A stretch of 64,000 nt of DNA from Holothuria scabra (GCA_037179385.1 CM074196.1:28913986-28977985), one strand, 5' to 3'. Counted from the first letter of the stretch, positions 50,801 through 61,880 are shown. Notes: generated by a model not told the origin, from the letters alone. Made by a program: numbers and translations.

Positions 50801-53800
50801 ATAAGTGAGAACTGTGAGGTGCACAGTTCAGTTGTCGTGAACAGTTGCTGCGAGAGAGCAAGCTACACTTTGTGGCAACAATTGTTTACAGCCAATCATC
50901 TTTAATGAATGCTCCAATCAGGGGGCATTCTGTTTGATTGTGACTGTGAGGCAAGCCTGGGTAGTTGAAGATGCCAGCAAAATGCATGTCATGCATGTTT
51001 ACATTTGAAAGATTTATGTCATATTTGATTTGCCCTCCAGTGTACTGCACTTCCATTAGAACTATAGAAGACTTGCAGTACATGGTTCTAATGAAAAGCA
51101 GCAGTATTTGATCGTGAGTGAAACTTTCCTGTGTGAGTGAATTTCTGTATTCCATTGCAGTATGTACTCACTTACAGTTGTGCTGACAACAACAATTGCA
51201 TTTGCTTTGATTTTAGATTAGATTTAAGATGGAATAAAATACAGTATGTTACAAAGTGGTCAAATACTGTACTGTACCACAACAGTAGACTTGACTTTGC
51301 TCTTTAATGATTGTGGAATCTTAATTGTGTACCCACAAGGGTTTACGCACACTTGCAACCATATTGCAATTTTACACTTTTTTGCTCAAAATACTTTAAA
51401 AGTCAACATTGTTCATGGTCCTATACTATATATTGGGGTAATGGGTCACTTCTCTCCTCCCCCCCTCCACCACCATTGTGTATCACTAGTGTTAATTGGT
51501 CATAAGACTGTTCTTAGTTGGGGTAATGGGTCACTCTCCCCAACCTCCTTTTCCTTCCAAAAAAGATTCATCTTGACCCTTTTTCCCATTAATTCCTTGT
51601 ATAGTATGTATTAAATGTAAAGTACTGTAGCTGGACATGCAGCCTTGTCAATGGGTATATGTGTACGAGGCAGGGGTGCAAGGGGGCACCTGCACTCCCA
51701 ATTCAGGCAAAAGCAGTTGGTCTATTTGAGCAAAACATGGGCAAAACATGATAAACAGTGTCATTATTCAGGCCAAAGATGCTCTTGCTCCCTGATAGAA
51801 AATTACCCCTGTATGCCTATGTCAAAGTGGCTATACCAAACAAAGTTACCAATTTTACAATGTCTGGCTTTATGCTTGGCCTAATGTTACAACTGCTGTT
51901 AGGTTCAACTTTAGAGGATTGGTAGGTTGTGGTTAGTGTCATCTCCTACTGTACAAGTTTCCAACTGGCATGTTTTCTCTTTAAGCTGTAGAGAATTGAG
52001 AGGAAGAGTATGTCACATCCAAAGAAGCAGACTTTTCCCAAAAATGAAAATTTCCATGCTTTGAAATTTTGTTTTCATGGTCATACTGTATCTAACTCCC
52101 CTGACAAGACCATACATACTGTTCAGTATGCTTGCTGTCCTTTATGGCCGTACTGTACATGCATGTGCAAGCCTGCTTTAAAGTACACATAGAACTTGCA
52201 ATTCCATGTAGCAATGGTTATGCTGTACGTATGAACATTATACTTGGTGCACAATTGGGTTACATACTGTATGCAGTGACTGAACTGAACAGATACTGTA
52301 TCTCGCCTTGTTTTGGTCACTGTTTGTGGGTTTGCATTGCAGTTTCCTTACTGTATTACATATTAAAAGGGCATTTTAGACATGTATACCATGACCTGCT
52401 CGGACTCTTGAATGATACAATCGCTTTATGGTACAGTATGTACATGTTGTTGAACAGTCAAATTTTGGATTGCAAATTGCAAGAAACATATATTTATGAT
52501 ATTTTTATTTTGATTTGCTGTTTTAGAAAGCAAACTTTTCATCTTATAAAACTTTTTTCTAAAGTGTTTGATACCTTTACCATCTCTCTTTTAAGTACTG
52601 CCAGACCTACATAGACACTTGCAGGTAAGTGACTGGGAAGAGGTCTGCACTAGCAAAAAGTAACTCACTTGGTGCAGGTGAGCACCTGTTATTTTGAAGA
52701 CTGGGCTATACATGTACATTAATTTGAGGCACATATGAAACCCAGATCTCACTAACTTTTGATTCTTTTCCTTCTCCCATAACAAATGCAGTAGTTTTGT
52801 TATTTACTTTTTGACATGCCATATCTTATATGCCAAAATAAATTGCGTTGTCATTCTTGCCTCATTAATTAACTGTTTTATGACCAGTATTAGGGCTGTG
52901 AAGGTGTAGCGATTAATCGCTAAACGATCGCATGTGGAATAAACGTTTAGTACAAAGCTACAAGCAATTAATCGCAAAACTTCTTTTGGACAATTTTTTA
53001 TCCATTTGTATACTCTGATGATCCCTGGATTTTGTTAAATATGGAACATTCTGGGCTTATTTGATTTTTCCATGAAAGATAACAACTGTTATTATTTCTG
53101 CATTACATTTAGTTTCATTCACTACATACTGAAATTATTTTTTTTTTGTGATAAGGTAATCGCGATTAATCGCTAAACGATGGCAAATATTTGAGGTTAA
53201 AAGTTTAATTATTTTGCTAAACGTTCACAGCCCTAACCAGTATTAATCAATTACTATGCATCACTTTCTGTGTTTCACTTCAGGCCACCAACTCCACCAG
53301 TTGCATCAACAGAAGCATTGGAGTTTCTGAATTCTATATGTAAGTCAGTGCTATACTTTAATGAGCTACTGTATGCTTCAAGTGTGCAATATTTGTCAAA
53401 AGTGTGTGTCAACTGGTATGAAAATGCTGGTACTACAGTACGTTGGTGTAGGTTACACAATATTTGTGTAAACCATTAGCTCACGTGAGAATATACTGTA
53501 TGCTGTGATAATTGTATAATCAGCACAATAAGTTTTCCGTTGATGTCACATTGTCCCAGTATTGTAGTCCATTAAATTCTGCATTTAATAATAAATTATG
53601 AACATCTGGTTCAGATTTTGTTAAAGCAAATTTTTGGTTTCTGCTGATGTGGTGTTTGCAAATTTCCATTTCATATTCGTGTCATATTGCATACGAAGCA
53701 CTGTATGAAGTGCAAATTTCAAAGGTTTATATTGCTCATAATGTTGGCAGTAAAGGAAACTTATTTGAAGTAATGAAGTCTTCATGTGTAAGGTGCATGA

Positions 53801-56800
53801 TTGCAAACTGAGAAGCATGTTACTGTATATGTTATTAAGTCATAGTGGGTAATTGCAGTATAGATGTGTACATGAATCTTAAAGGGAAAAATTATGTTCA
53901 TTTTACAAGGAAATTTCATCCTATTTAAACCAATATTTATTGGCAAAGAGTACTAAATAATTATAAATAAGGCAGTATGGTACAGTAGCCTTCTTTTCAA
54001 GAAATAAGTTACACTCAGAGAGAAATATGGTTGTTTGTTGCTAAAGAACAATTAGTTCACCCGAACTTTTAACATTTCAAAAGGTGCAACTTCCATAACT
54101 CTTCTTGTGCATAATTTTTTGAGACCAAGATAAAGTTTTGCTGGTTAATCCCCTTTAGAGTGTCCATGCCTAACTGCTTTGTTCAGTACTAACACTTGTG
54201 TCCATACATTGTTGTTGGAAAATTTCAAAAAGTGTGCTTGTGACAAGGGTGTGGTGAAGAATTTGTCCTTTAGGCTAACAACAGCACAAAGAGTATATAA
54301 GAAAATTTTGGCTGAGAATGCCTCTCAGATTGCTGAAAAGGACACTTTCCAACTATTATTACATTGCCCTATTCAATGTCTCTACAGTGCTAATTTAAGT
54401 GCGGTTCCGAAAATTAACTTATCAAGTGGCATGTATGCAACTATAGGTTGGGGTGGGTGGTGGAGGTGGGTGGTGGGCTCTTTTGGGGCATGGGTTTTTT
54501 GCAGGCTTTTGGGATGATATAAAATTATCTTTGTTCTCGTTGTCTTTTGTGCAGTTATTGTGCCTTCATCTTCCTTCTTTGTCTGCTCAGGGAGTAAGCT
54601 CCTGACAAACCCCTAGGGGTTTTTTAGCTTACTTCCTTCACATCATGTATTTGGATTTTTGAATTTGAAATTATTCTGTACAATACCGAAACAACATGTT
54701 GTGGAAACAAATAAATGAAACGAAAACGAAAAATTATTTGGGTTACATCCATGAAAATATTGCAAATGCTAATGTTATCATAAAAAAACATCAAAAATTC
54801 CACAAATATGCATCACAGGGAGTGCATGGGCTTTCCCCCTTCACCCAAGCTTTTATAAATTATACCCCAGCAATGGATTCTTTTAATATCTTTTCTTCCA
54901 GCTCCAAAAGAACTCAAAGATGTCTTGTTTACTGACACTTTGGTTACAATATCAGATACTGGTAAAGAATTAGGAGAGTTTACCATCTCTGTAGAACCAA
55001 CAAGGCACAATGGTCAAGATTGTCTGCTGGTCCATGCTAACAGCCATGGAACAATTGACAATGTTCCGATGGGAACATCAGTCACAGGTAAGAAGAAAAA
55101 TCTGCAAAACTTTCTGTATGGTTATATAATTGCCCACTGTGATCATCTTTGTAGTGCTGGGATATAGGGTTAGCAAATTTTGAGAAGGTGACCTCTATTA
55201 TTTTTGGTCATTTACAGTAAGAAGTACTCTCAATTTGGGAAAAACATAGATTTTTATTTCAGTGGCAAGGAAACACAAAGCCTTTTGGCTCTTTGATGCA
55301 TCCACGTGTTTTAATCCTTAACGCTACAGTAAGTTGAAAATGCATCTACTTTCTTAAAGGGTAAAGAGCAGTCCCCCAAAACTTATTTTGAAGGAAAAGC
55401 TAAATAACACAACTTTCATCTTATTTCTCTTCAGGTATCTTTCATTACATTTTATGACTTTACAATTGCATAGTCAAGGTAAACCAAGCAGTTATTTCTG
55501 GTAAATTTCACATTTGAAGAGAAAAAACATTGTCACATGACTCCCAACAGCCAATCATGAAACTGGACAGCCTACTACACTTCTTCAATTTGGGATGACT
55601 GCTCCTGCTCTTTTAGCTACTACCTTACACTACATGTGTTAATGCAACACTAAACAGTTTTTGCACTAGCCCATGGAGATTTTTATAGTACAGTATTGGT
55701 GAAGTGACACTTTAATTCCCAGGTGTTGTATGAATTTTCCCCTGGCTAGCGGTTTAATGTATTTGCCAAACCCTGATGTTCATTGTGGTACTCTGACTGA
55801 AAAACGGGCTTGTTTGGTAGTATTATCAGCTTTCTCAGTCCAAGATAAAGGCAGTATTTTGCAAAAAGAAAACTTAATTTCCATTTCAACTTTTTCTCTT
55901 TGAAAACACCTACTCAAATGCTAGTACACCATACCTCTCAATGAGTCTTTACTGTGTCAGTTGTTTGCTGCATATTTTTCCCACTCCTGCTTTACAGTAC
56001 TCTATAGGATTACTGTACTTTGATTAGTCTGATTGGAAATTAATGCACAACTAATTTGTTTGTTGAGCATATATTATGATGCACTGTACATACATGTGTA
56101 CACTGTATCATAAATTTTATCACTTAAATGTGATTGCATGTACTGTAGGGTGCTGAAAAAGGTGTTGACACTTTTCTGTAAATACATTGTATGCCTTGTC
56201 AATGCAGCTAAACTTGTGAAGAATGATGTTACATTGTTTAAAATGCAAGTCAGCAACCCGGGGCATGAGATGTGATTAATCCCATGTAACATTTTACTAA
56301 ACAATTACTTTGCTGGCAATTAATCAGCGATTAATCGCTAACGGCTGACAGTGCTACAAGAGGTTAGTTAATAGCCAGTGTGTACAGTACCAGTGTACAG
56401 TTTTTACCGGCTTTCATGAGGCCCCATATGTGCCTAACTTCATTTTTAAAATTTTCCTAATTTCAGAAGTACCCTTTTTTTTTTTTCCGTCGAAGTACTC
56501 TTATACACAAAGCATGATTTCATTTCATTTCGACTTGAGAATAATTCATGGAACATTTTTGGTGAAAGGTCAGTGTTAAGGATTATTTCATGCCATGTTT
56601 CTAAAAATCTCCTTAAAGTTGTGTCACTGAATTCATTTGGTCAAAGTTGTTTCGAGATATGAGTGGTATGATGTGAAAACACTGTACTGCAAGCCAATTC
56701 AAAATGGTATTGATATCATTTGTCTGGTTAAATTGGGCTTTACTCACTTTAGTGGGTGTCTTAAAATCCCATTGGGCAGTAACTTTAGCTACACCCCTGT

Positions 56801-59800
56801 GAATTTGTTCAATTGAATGGAAGGATGTATTTATTATTGGTGTTTCACTACTTTCCACTATTTTCAGCAAGCCTGTGTGAAAGTATGAATTGTTATGGTT
56901 TAAGTTTCAGTGTAAGAGAATGTTGAAGTAATTAGTAACTTCGACCAGCAGACCAATTTCTAGCTACTGGAAGCAAAGCATTGTGGGATCACTTTGAACA
57001 TATGTCATCATTAGAAATCAAACAGAGAGAAATAACTTACTGTATAGGAGTGTAATATTGCACAGCTAGACGTAAACTCTATGTATACTTTCATAACTAC
57101 AGTAGGAGAGAGCTTTTACGTGTCAATTTTTGTCCAATTAAATTTTTAAAAATACAAAAATGTTAATTTGTTTTCCTTTCACAGCATATGTAACTACTAA
57201 TTTGAAAACCCTTGAGCAGCAACATCATGAATATGTAAAGGTTAGTTAATAGGCTGGTTGTCTTTCAAAAAGGATACTGTAAGTGTTTTCTAAATACTAA
57301 TTTTCTGCACATTGTCACTTGCGTATTTTTTTGTTTCTTACAGTACGTAATTGCTGGCTGTCATCTCAAAATTTCTGGAATTTATTCCCAATTTGTTGGG
57401 TATTGTGCCAACCTTTTTCATTATTCGGAAAGACAACAACAATAGGCAAGCTTGGTGATTCAGTGGAATAAACAAGCAGAGCTCAGCACCTAGTATGCTG
57501 TTTGCCCTTGATTTTGCACATTAAGTGATGTGATGATTCACCTCAGCTTGGCATGTCTCAAAATCAGCCCGTTACAGAATCATACACTTCCAATTAAATG
57601 CCAGAACTATCAGTCTTTGATCAGGTTTTCAGAAGAGTGTTTATGATGGAGTTGCACGTGTAACATTTTTACAGTTTCTTCATATCATTTTCCAATATAT
57701 TCGAAGTGTTAGATATAAATAAAAGATACCATTTTTGCAATACTGCGTGCAATTTGCTGCACATCAAGTACATGTTCATAGGTTTTTATCACGTTTGAAA
57801 TCAAGACTGGTTCCCACTTAGAAAAGCTCAAAATGTAGAGTTATACCTGACTGGGGGTATTGCCTGCTAGTTTAATTGATCGTATCAGTAGCAGATCTAA
57901 TTTCACATCATTTGAAACATGATATTGGGTTGAATTGTTTTCCCTTGGTGAAAGTGTGCCTGCTAAAGGAGTCTGGAACATGCTTTAAAGGGCAAATGCA
58001 TTCATCCCAGACATGTTTCAAAACAACAGCTAAATGTCACAAACCTCCTCGTATTAACTTGTCAGGTATCTTTCATAACATCACGACAAAGGCTTAGATA
58101 TTGCATATTCATGGCAACTCACTTAGTGAAACTTTGTAAATTTCACAGTTGAGTGAGAAAAATGTTGTTGCATGATTCTCAAGAGCCATTCATAAAATAG
58201 GATATTCTACTATACTAAATTGGGGTGATTCCATTTTCCCTTTAAGCTTTATCTTCTAGATTGATATTATTCCAAAGAGAAAGGGTAAGGTCTAATTTTT
58301 TATCACATTAGTGAACAGTGTAATGCACGTGTCATGCCTTGGTCTATACCTTGCATATTTCAAAAAAAATAGAAGTGTCTGAAAATAAGAAAGCAGGAAA
58401 ATCTTTTAGAATGTAGAGGGGAATATTTTGTTAGATGCCTAAAGAGTAAGATTCCCTTCATATTGTTGACACTTATTTCTACATTCCATTATAGCTTGAG
58501 GACAATCACTTAGACAAAAAGACTTTTGTAACAATTCAAGATGGCCAGTATATCATGAATAGAGTTGTTTCACAGGGAGAGGTAAGTGTTTACAAAAATC
58601 CTTTTTGCACTGAGCAATTTTCTATCCATCATACCTAAGGGGAAAAATTATGTATAGATGACCTTTTGCATTAAAGGTAGAGTGTGCTGGCCTGGAGAAA
58701 CTCAGAAGTTGCAGTCAAAGATCAGACATAAAGGTCTTCAATCAGTGGCCTACCTGACAATCCATGGAAACGGAAAAGCACTCAGACTACTGCATTGCTC
58801 AAAATCTTAGCCTGGGAGCATGTACTCACTTACTGTAAGTCTTGTGTGCATAGAATTTCCACATTTACAAGAAGGCAGAAAAGAAGTGCAAAATACACAT
58901 TTTTGTGGATAAGTATGGGCAAGGAATTTGCAATCTAATGGACAAGTAAAGAATTACAAGTCTGGAAGTCTTTATCACAATTCTCGATCTACCGCATTGA
59001 CTGATTGCCGCACAATGTTGCAAGAATGTTTGCAAAAGGGCATTACCTAAACCTAGATTAGTTTCTGTATTGCAGAGCAAATCCTGTGATCAGAATCAAA
59101 TCCTATGCCCAGGATCAAGGTTGCAGTGCAAACTTTGAAAATATGAACTTTTATTTTGATCATGGCCTTGAAGAAGGCTCTGGTATAGTGCATCAGATCA
59201 GATGTGTGCTTTATTTGCCTTAGGCTTGGATTAATATGGAGATCATTTGCTTCTTTATATCATGCATGTGGTTAATGCATGTACAGTATAGTGTATGTGC
59301 TTGTCAAAGGATTCAGTTTTATACACCTGGTAATTTGATCAAATGCTTTGTTAGTAGGATCTGTACAAGCTTTGTGTAAATGTGACAGGATCAGTCCATG
59401 TGATTTGCTGACTACAGTAATACACTGAAATATACTCATTAGATCAGCATATCACACATCTTGATGAAGTGTTTAAGTTTCAATCACACACTGCCTTTAC
59501 ATGGATGGAGCATGGTGCGTGGTAGATTGCCGCTGCCCTACATGTGAGAAAAAGTGCACCAAGATGGCTGTCTGCAATGGTTTTGTGTGAAAGTTTGGAC
59601 TTGCTCAAGTAAATCAACAGATTTTGCAAGAAAGTTAAAATATTTTCCAAATAATACAGGGTAAGGTTTAAATTACTACACATATTGCAGGAATATGATG
59701 CTTGTAGCCATTCAGGTTAAACTTTTGTTTAAAATATTACAGAGTCTTCTTCAAATCATACAAATTGTAGCTTCACGGCAGCCATCTTGTGTGCCTTTTT

Positions 59801-61443
59801 TATCCTAATCGGTGGCAACAATCTACGGATAGGACGTAAGCCTTACATGCTCTGTCCATGTTTATAGGAAGTCTGTGGTTTCAATACCTGTGCTCTAAGA
59901 TAAATTCTTTCAGGCATACAACCTGAATATTACCAGAAGGATTCCCCTCTAGAACCATCTTGGCTGTACAGTATTGTGGAACTTACCTTCCATGTATTTA
60001 ACTGATAGTCTTGATGATTACGGTACCTTGAAGGCAGCTGTTTAATTATTGTACCTGAAGTGTTAATTACATCAGATGTTTGATCTTTCTATTATCAATG
60101 TCTTGTTGTCTTTGTTAAACAAACAGATATATGAATGAAAGTAAAGGGGGAAGGACTCCATTAATGTGTAGTATTGTCAGGATTGCTGCATTAGGCAGTT
60201 TTAAATGTCTGATTACACAGTTTTAAAGGTGTGAATGGGTAGTGTAAATAGAGTTTTGGCAAACTCTGCACAACTTTTGTGACAGTTAATGTACTGAGTA
60301 GCAATGTAACAGACATGTTGCTAAGCCTTACACAGTAGAATTACCCAAAATGTTTGACCAGTTGTTTGAGTTGTTCCTGTTTAGTTGCACATTTTGCTCA
60401 ATAAGGTATATTGAATGTAACTTCCTTGAGGTTTAAGAGGCACATTGAGTTGATATCAACAACTTAATGAGAGTCTCAAAGGGTCACTACAAGATAACAA
60501 TGCTTGTAGTTAGCATATCAAGTCAAGTGTCAAGTCCAAAAGTCACAGAAAACCTTAAAATTTTGAATTTTCTAGTGTCCTGACTTGTAACAGTTTTGTA
60601 CATAATTTGAAAATGTGTCTGGTCACAAATTTTTGAAAACCGACTTCAACCGTTAGGTACTCACTCATAAAGCAGTTACTTTTAATATTTTTAATTAGGG
60701 TTTGGGGACTATCTAAGACTGACCATTTGTCATTGGTATGTAAAGAAAACTAAACAGGTTTGGAAAAATTTGTTAAATTTCATGAGCCAACTCAATGAGC
60801 CCCTTAATGCTGTTGTGCAGACATCACCTGTGTTTGCAGATCATCAACCTGATGTGGGAATCTCACTGTAATTGCATACCAAGTAGCAGAATGTTGGAAT
60901 CACTTACACTAGCCATTTACATTGGTCTTTATGTAATCAAGTCATACCAAAGACCCTAAAAATGGAAACTTCCCATCATTGTAGGTGATGCTCCACATAA
61001 GCAATGGAGTAGGGAAAACAAACCAGTGAACCACAACTGGAATAAAGGCTGTGGCCGGCTCCACGTGAACCAATGATTTGGAAACTGGGCAGTAAAACAC
61101 CATCTAACTAACTAACTTTATGTAATCAATACGTATCTTGTATTTAACTCATTGCATTTATTTGGCAAGAGACAACTGTCAGTATTTAAAGCATAGTCCA
61201 TAAAAAAAATCAATGTTTACCTAATTGGAAATCTGCCAATTTTGGATGCGTTCTTGAGGACAACTAGGTATATTTATGAGGACTTGAATATTTTTCAATT
61301 TCTCATTACTGTAAGACAAATTGGCAACATTTGTCAAGACTGTGTACTTTAAAGATCTTCATAGGAAGAAATTGAAGAAAATCTGGGGTCAAAGTCACCT
61401 GTTACGTCTCTGACTATAAAAGGAGTAATAAAATACAATGGTT
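41807..61443 (+). CDS. CATIP: CATIP-like gene, 5' six exons, partial
   Basis: Six exons with GT/AG borders and compatible phases give about 167 codons, and the gene continues past 64000. The product resembles CATIP (C2orf62), a protein that binds TTC17 and is reported to promote actin polymerisation and ciliogenesis (family knowledge). Matching blocks are EALEFLNSISPKEL (human EAIDFLSSLHKEEL), VLFTDTLVTISDTGKELGEF (human MLFFSETLAMVSDTGEPQGE), CLLVHANSHGTIDN, the TSVTAYVTTNLKTLEQQHHE stretch and SLTIKGVIKYNG. No signal peptide or membrane segment is seen. The first exon (MESADGEGEAMSR) is assigned from its ATG, its AGGTAGGC donor and the AG/G phase fit with exon 2, so it is less certain than exons 2-6. 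Intron 1 is about 11.4 kb and full of transposon relics. The human protein has about 387 residues, so more than half is missing to the right. Confidence 0.87.
41875..42010. repeat. GGCCTAGG-rich degenerate repeat patch
   Basis: TAGGCC, CCTAGGC and AGGCTAGGC words recur in both orientations here, again at 42775-42800 and 42885-42920, and less densely near 41500-41525. The palindromic core CCTAGG or GGCC is common. It is non-coding intron sequence. Confidence 0.7.
42050..42215 (+). mobile_element. LINE reverse transcriptase C-terminal fragment
   Basis: One frame reads AWSPFSEKDKFLLQQVQRRA then TRL, the post-catalytic block of CR1/L2-like reverse transcriptases (usual form VWSPhlkkDi..iEkVQRRaTrl). 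It may be the left part of an element whose continuation is at 43668-43990. Confidence 0.6.
42688..42770 (-). mobile_element. tRNA-derived SINE head (minus)
   Basis: On the minus strand it contains an A-box-like TGGCTCGGTGGTTTGAGCG and a B-box-like GGTCCCCGGATCAAATCC at tRNA-like spacing. The sequence is flanked by no proper acceptor stem, so a tRNA-derived SINE or tRNA pseudogene is more likely than a working tRNA. Confidence 0.65.
42930..43040 (+). mobile_element. LINE reverse transcriptase palm fragment
   Basis: One frame reads NGEQSDYFFCNVGVRQGENL then SPVLFALFL, the conserved VGVrQGxxLSPxLFalf block that precedes the catalytic YADD motif of non-LTR reverse transcriptases. The catalytic motif itself is missing. 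Confidence 0.75.
43500..43667 (+). mobile_element. Probable LINE 3' end with terminal hairpin
   Basis: Contains a short hairpin ACCTCAAATGAGGT at about 43631-43644, followed by AGAATAAACTGAAACTG, which resembles the 3' end of a LINE. It ends exactly where the next LINE fragment (LELRRIRGDM) begins, suggesting insertion into an older LINE. Confidence 0.45.
43668..43990 (+). mobile_element. LINE ORF2 C-terminal fragment
   Basis: Frames read LELRRIRGDMLQVYKFLSER and, after a frameshift, LDIRKFCFSHRVVNEWNCLP then DWVVN..FKVNTEKF. These match the C-terminal end of CR1/L2-like ORF2 (RRlRGDmievYKil, FFsqRVVdeWNsLP). Stops and a frameshift show that it is dead. Confidence 0.75.
43991..45388. other. 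CATIP intron 1, no recognised feature
   Basis: AT-rich intron sequence with many GTACAGTA and TACTGTA words and several poly-T tracts. No coding or structural signal is seen beyond these. Confidence 0.5.
45389..45825. mobile_element. Candidate MITE with CCCTAACGTA inverted ends
   Basis: CCCTAACGTA at 45391-45400 is matched by TACGTTAGGG at 45814-45823. The 437-bp interior is non-coding. I could not define target-site duplications, so the superfamily is open. Confidence 0.55.
45876..46525 (+). mobile_element. Decayed LINE, endonuclease-RT linker and RT N-terminus
   Basis: Broken frames read RFEKQLAKNNPKAFHAYR (46200-46255), LNDYFVSNFTKESSLLGT (46340-46395), then EEQVCRKLKSLKASKAPGPD ending GN. 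The last is the KLkslKxxKaPGPDgi block opening the RT domain of CR1/L2-like LINEs. Frameshifts and stops are present. Confidence 0.8.
46526..47107. other. CATIP intron 1, no recognised feature
   Basis: AT-rich sequence; nothing recognised on either strand. Confidence 0.5.
47116..48219. mobile_element. Non-autonomous hAT-like transposon, 1104 bp, 8-bp TSD
   Basis: The left end TAGTGTTCAACCGAT and the right end ATTGGTCGACCACTA are imperfect inverted repeats. The element is flanked by the 8-bp direct repeat AATATGAT at 47108-47115 and 48220-48227. An 8-bp duplication with short TIRs fits the hAT superfamily. Subterminal AATCGGCATC / GGTAATCGGGTATTACCGAT words repeat. No transposase frame is visible. 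Confidence 0.9.
48500..48585. mobile_element. Solo end of another hAT-like element
   Basis: CCGGATTT and AAAATCCGCTTCCG words lead into GGATCCGGTGCATCCCTA, whose reverse complement TAGGGATGCACCGGATCC looks like a hAT terminal repeat. The partner end was not found nearby. Confidence 0.5.
49690..50150. repeat. Dispersed repeat, copy B (CATIP intron 1)
   Basis: Reverse complement of copy A at 9560-10045, aligned over most of its length by eye. It is non-coding. Confidence 0.7.
50291..50440. repeat. SINE-like dispersed repeat, copy 2
   Basis: Shares GGTTGTGGCTCACTGGCTTG and TTTTCCCTACTCTGTTGCTT with copies 1, 3 and 4. It abuts copy B of the other repeat, just as copy 1 abuts copy A, so the two may be parts of one larger element. 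Confidence 0.65.
50441..52890. other. CATIP intron 1, no recognised gene
   Basis: AT-rich, with frequent TACTGTA / TACAGTA words. A small imperfect duplication of GGGGTAATGGGTCACT at 51434 and 51520 flanks a pyrimidine-rich patch. A 160-codon open frame at 52132-52614 shows no family similarity. Confidence 0.5.
52891..53235. mobile_element. hAT-like MITE, 345 bp, 8-bp TSD
   Basis: The left end TAGGGCTGTGAA and right end TTCACAGCCCTA are perfect inverted repeats. The 8-bp target duplication ACCAGTAT is at 52883-52890 and 53236-53243. Subterminal GCGATTAATCGCTAAACGAT words occur near both ends. It ends about 50 bp before CATIP exon 2. Confidence 0.93.
53284..53339 (+). CDS. CATIP: CATIP exon 2
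   Basis: Encodes PPTPPVASTEALEFLNSI between acceptor CTTCAG and donor GTAAGT. It starts by completing an Arg codon and ends in phase 1. EALEFLNSI matches the conserved start of the CATIP fold. Confidence 0.85.
53880..54165. repeat. Dispersed repeat D, copy 1
   Basis: Starts CTTAAAGGGAAA and shares GCAGTATGG, TAGCCTTCTTTTCAAGAAAT and GTTGTTTGTTGCT words, in the same order and orientation, with 61635-61880. It is non-coding. Confidence 0.75.
54520..54735 (+). mobile_element. Probable LINE 3' UTR with nested hairpins
   Basis: GTAAGCT (54594-54600) pairs with AGCTTAC (54626-54632). Inside it, AAACCCC (54607-54613) pairs with GGGGTTT (54616-54622). About 75 bp later come AAATAAATGAAACG and an A-rich end. 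A 3' stem-loop followed by an A-rich tail is typical of LINE 3' ends. No coding part was recognised upstream. Confidence 0.5.
54902..55087 (+). CDS. CATIP: CATIP exon 3
   Basis: Encodes PKELKDVLFTDTLVTISDTG, KELGEFTISVEPTRHNGQDC, LLVHANSHGTIDNVPMGTSV and T. The acceptor is TTCCAG and the donor GTAAGA. This is the best-conserved visible part, matching human CATIP block by block. Confidence 0.93.
55355..55625. repeat. Dispersed MITE-like repeat E, copy 1
   Basis: Its ends CTTAAAGGGTAAAGAGCAGTC and GACTGCTCCTGCTCTTTTAG are imperfect inverted repeats. The interior shares CAGGTATCTTTCAT and GTAAATTTCACA words with 57975-58250. It is non-coding and lies in CATIP intron 3. Confidence 0.6.
55626..57184. 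other. CATIP intron 3, no further feature
   Basis: A GCGATTAATCGCTAACGG patch near 56325 resembles the subterminal words of the MITE at 52891-53235 and may be a relic of that family. Otherwise nothing was recognised. Confidence 0.45.
57185..57240 (+). CDS. CATIP: CATIP exon 4
   Basis: Encodes AYVTTNLKTLEQQHHEYVK, matching human LGYLSEKLELMEQHSQDFIK. The acceptor is CACAG, the donor GTTAGT, and it ends in phase 0. Confidence 0.9.
57975..58255. repeat. Dispersed MITE-like repeat E, copy 2
   Basis: Its ends TTTAAAGGGCAAATGCATTC and ATTCCATTTTCCCTTTAAG are inverted, and the interior words are shared with 55355-55625. It lies in CATIP intron 4. Confidence 0.6.
58495..58581 (+). CDS. CATIP: CATIP exon 5
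   Basis: Encodes LEDNHLDKKTFVTIQDGQYI and MNRVVSQGE. It is 29 codons with phase 0 at both ends. The acceptor is TATAG and the donor GTAAGT. The QGE end corresponds to KEGEE in human. Confidence 0.88.
58582..61364. other. CATIP intron 5 with one dispersed repeat
   Basis: The SINE-like repeat copy 3 lies at 60955-61115 (reverse orientation), ending in CTAACTAACTAAC. I recognise nothing else; open frames are short and composition-driven. Confidence 0.5.
60955..61115. repeat. SINE-like dispersed repeat, copy 3
   Basis: Reverse complement of copies 1 and 2, with AAGCAATGGAGTAGGGAAAA, CAGTGAACCACAACTGGA and GGCTGTGGCCGGCT words. It is followed by a CTAACTAACTAAC tail, also seen at about 3236 and 5100. 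Confidence 0.65.
61365..61443 (+). CDS. CATIP: CATIP exon 6, last in window
   Basis: Encodes EEIEENLGSKSPVTSLTIKG then VIKYNG. The acceptor is CATAG and the donor GTAAGT at 61444, ending in phase 1. The TSLTIKGVI block matches human TSFPWSSIKGFI. No further CATIP exon is recognised before 64000. Confidence 0.83.
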
Positions 61444-61634
61444 GTAAGTAATAAGCATTCTACAGTACATAACTCATCTTCACACTCTTTTATTTATTAA
61501 ATGACCTGTTTTTAAAACAATAGCATTCTAATGTGCCATGTGTGCAATTTCTTGTCCTTTCCAAAAATGTCGTCAATTTTGTTTATTTTTGTGTGTGTTA
61601 TTCACATGTACAGTATTTCTAACTCACCACCTTA

Positions 61635-61880
61635 AAGGGAAATAGTGCATTTGTTTTGCAAGAAAAATTTATTCTTTTTAAGACTAATATTTATTGACAA
61701 AGGGTGATAGATTAAATAAAATAAAAGCAGTATGGTAGCCTTCTTTTCAAGAAATTAGTTTCCAACAGATAGAAATTCAGTTGTTTGTTGCTCAAGAATA
61801 ATTTGTTCACCCAAACTTTCAACATTTCAAATGATTCAACGTCCATGACTCTTCTTGCGCATAGTTTTTTGAAGAGATGT
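61635..61880. repeat. Dispersed repeat D, copy 2
   Basis: Direct relative of 53880-54165, in the same orientation and over about 250 bp. Confidence 0.75.

Noticed and set aside
52132..52614. 160-codon open reading frame
   Set aside because: It is hydrophobic and biased by AT-rich DNA, has no family resemblance, and sits in CATIP intron 1 without splice or start signals.
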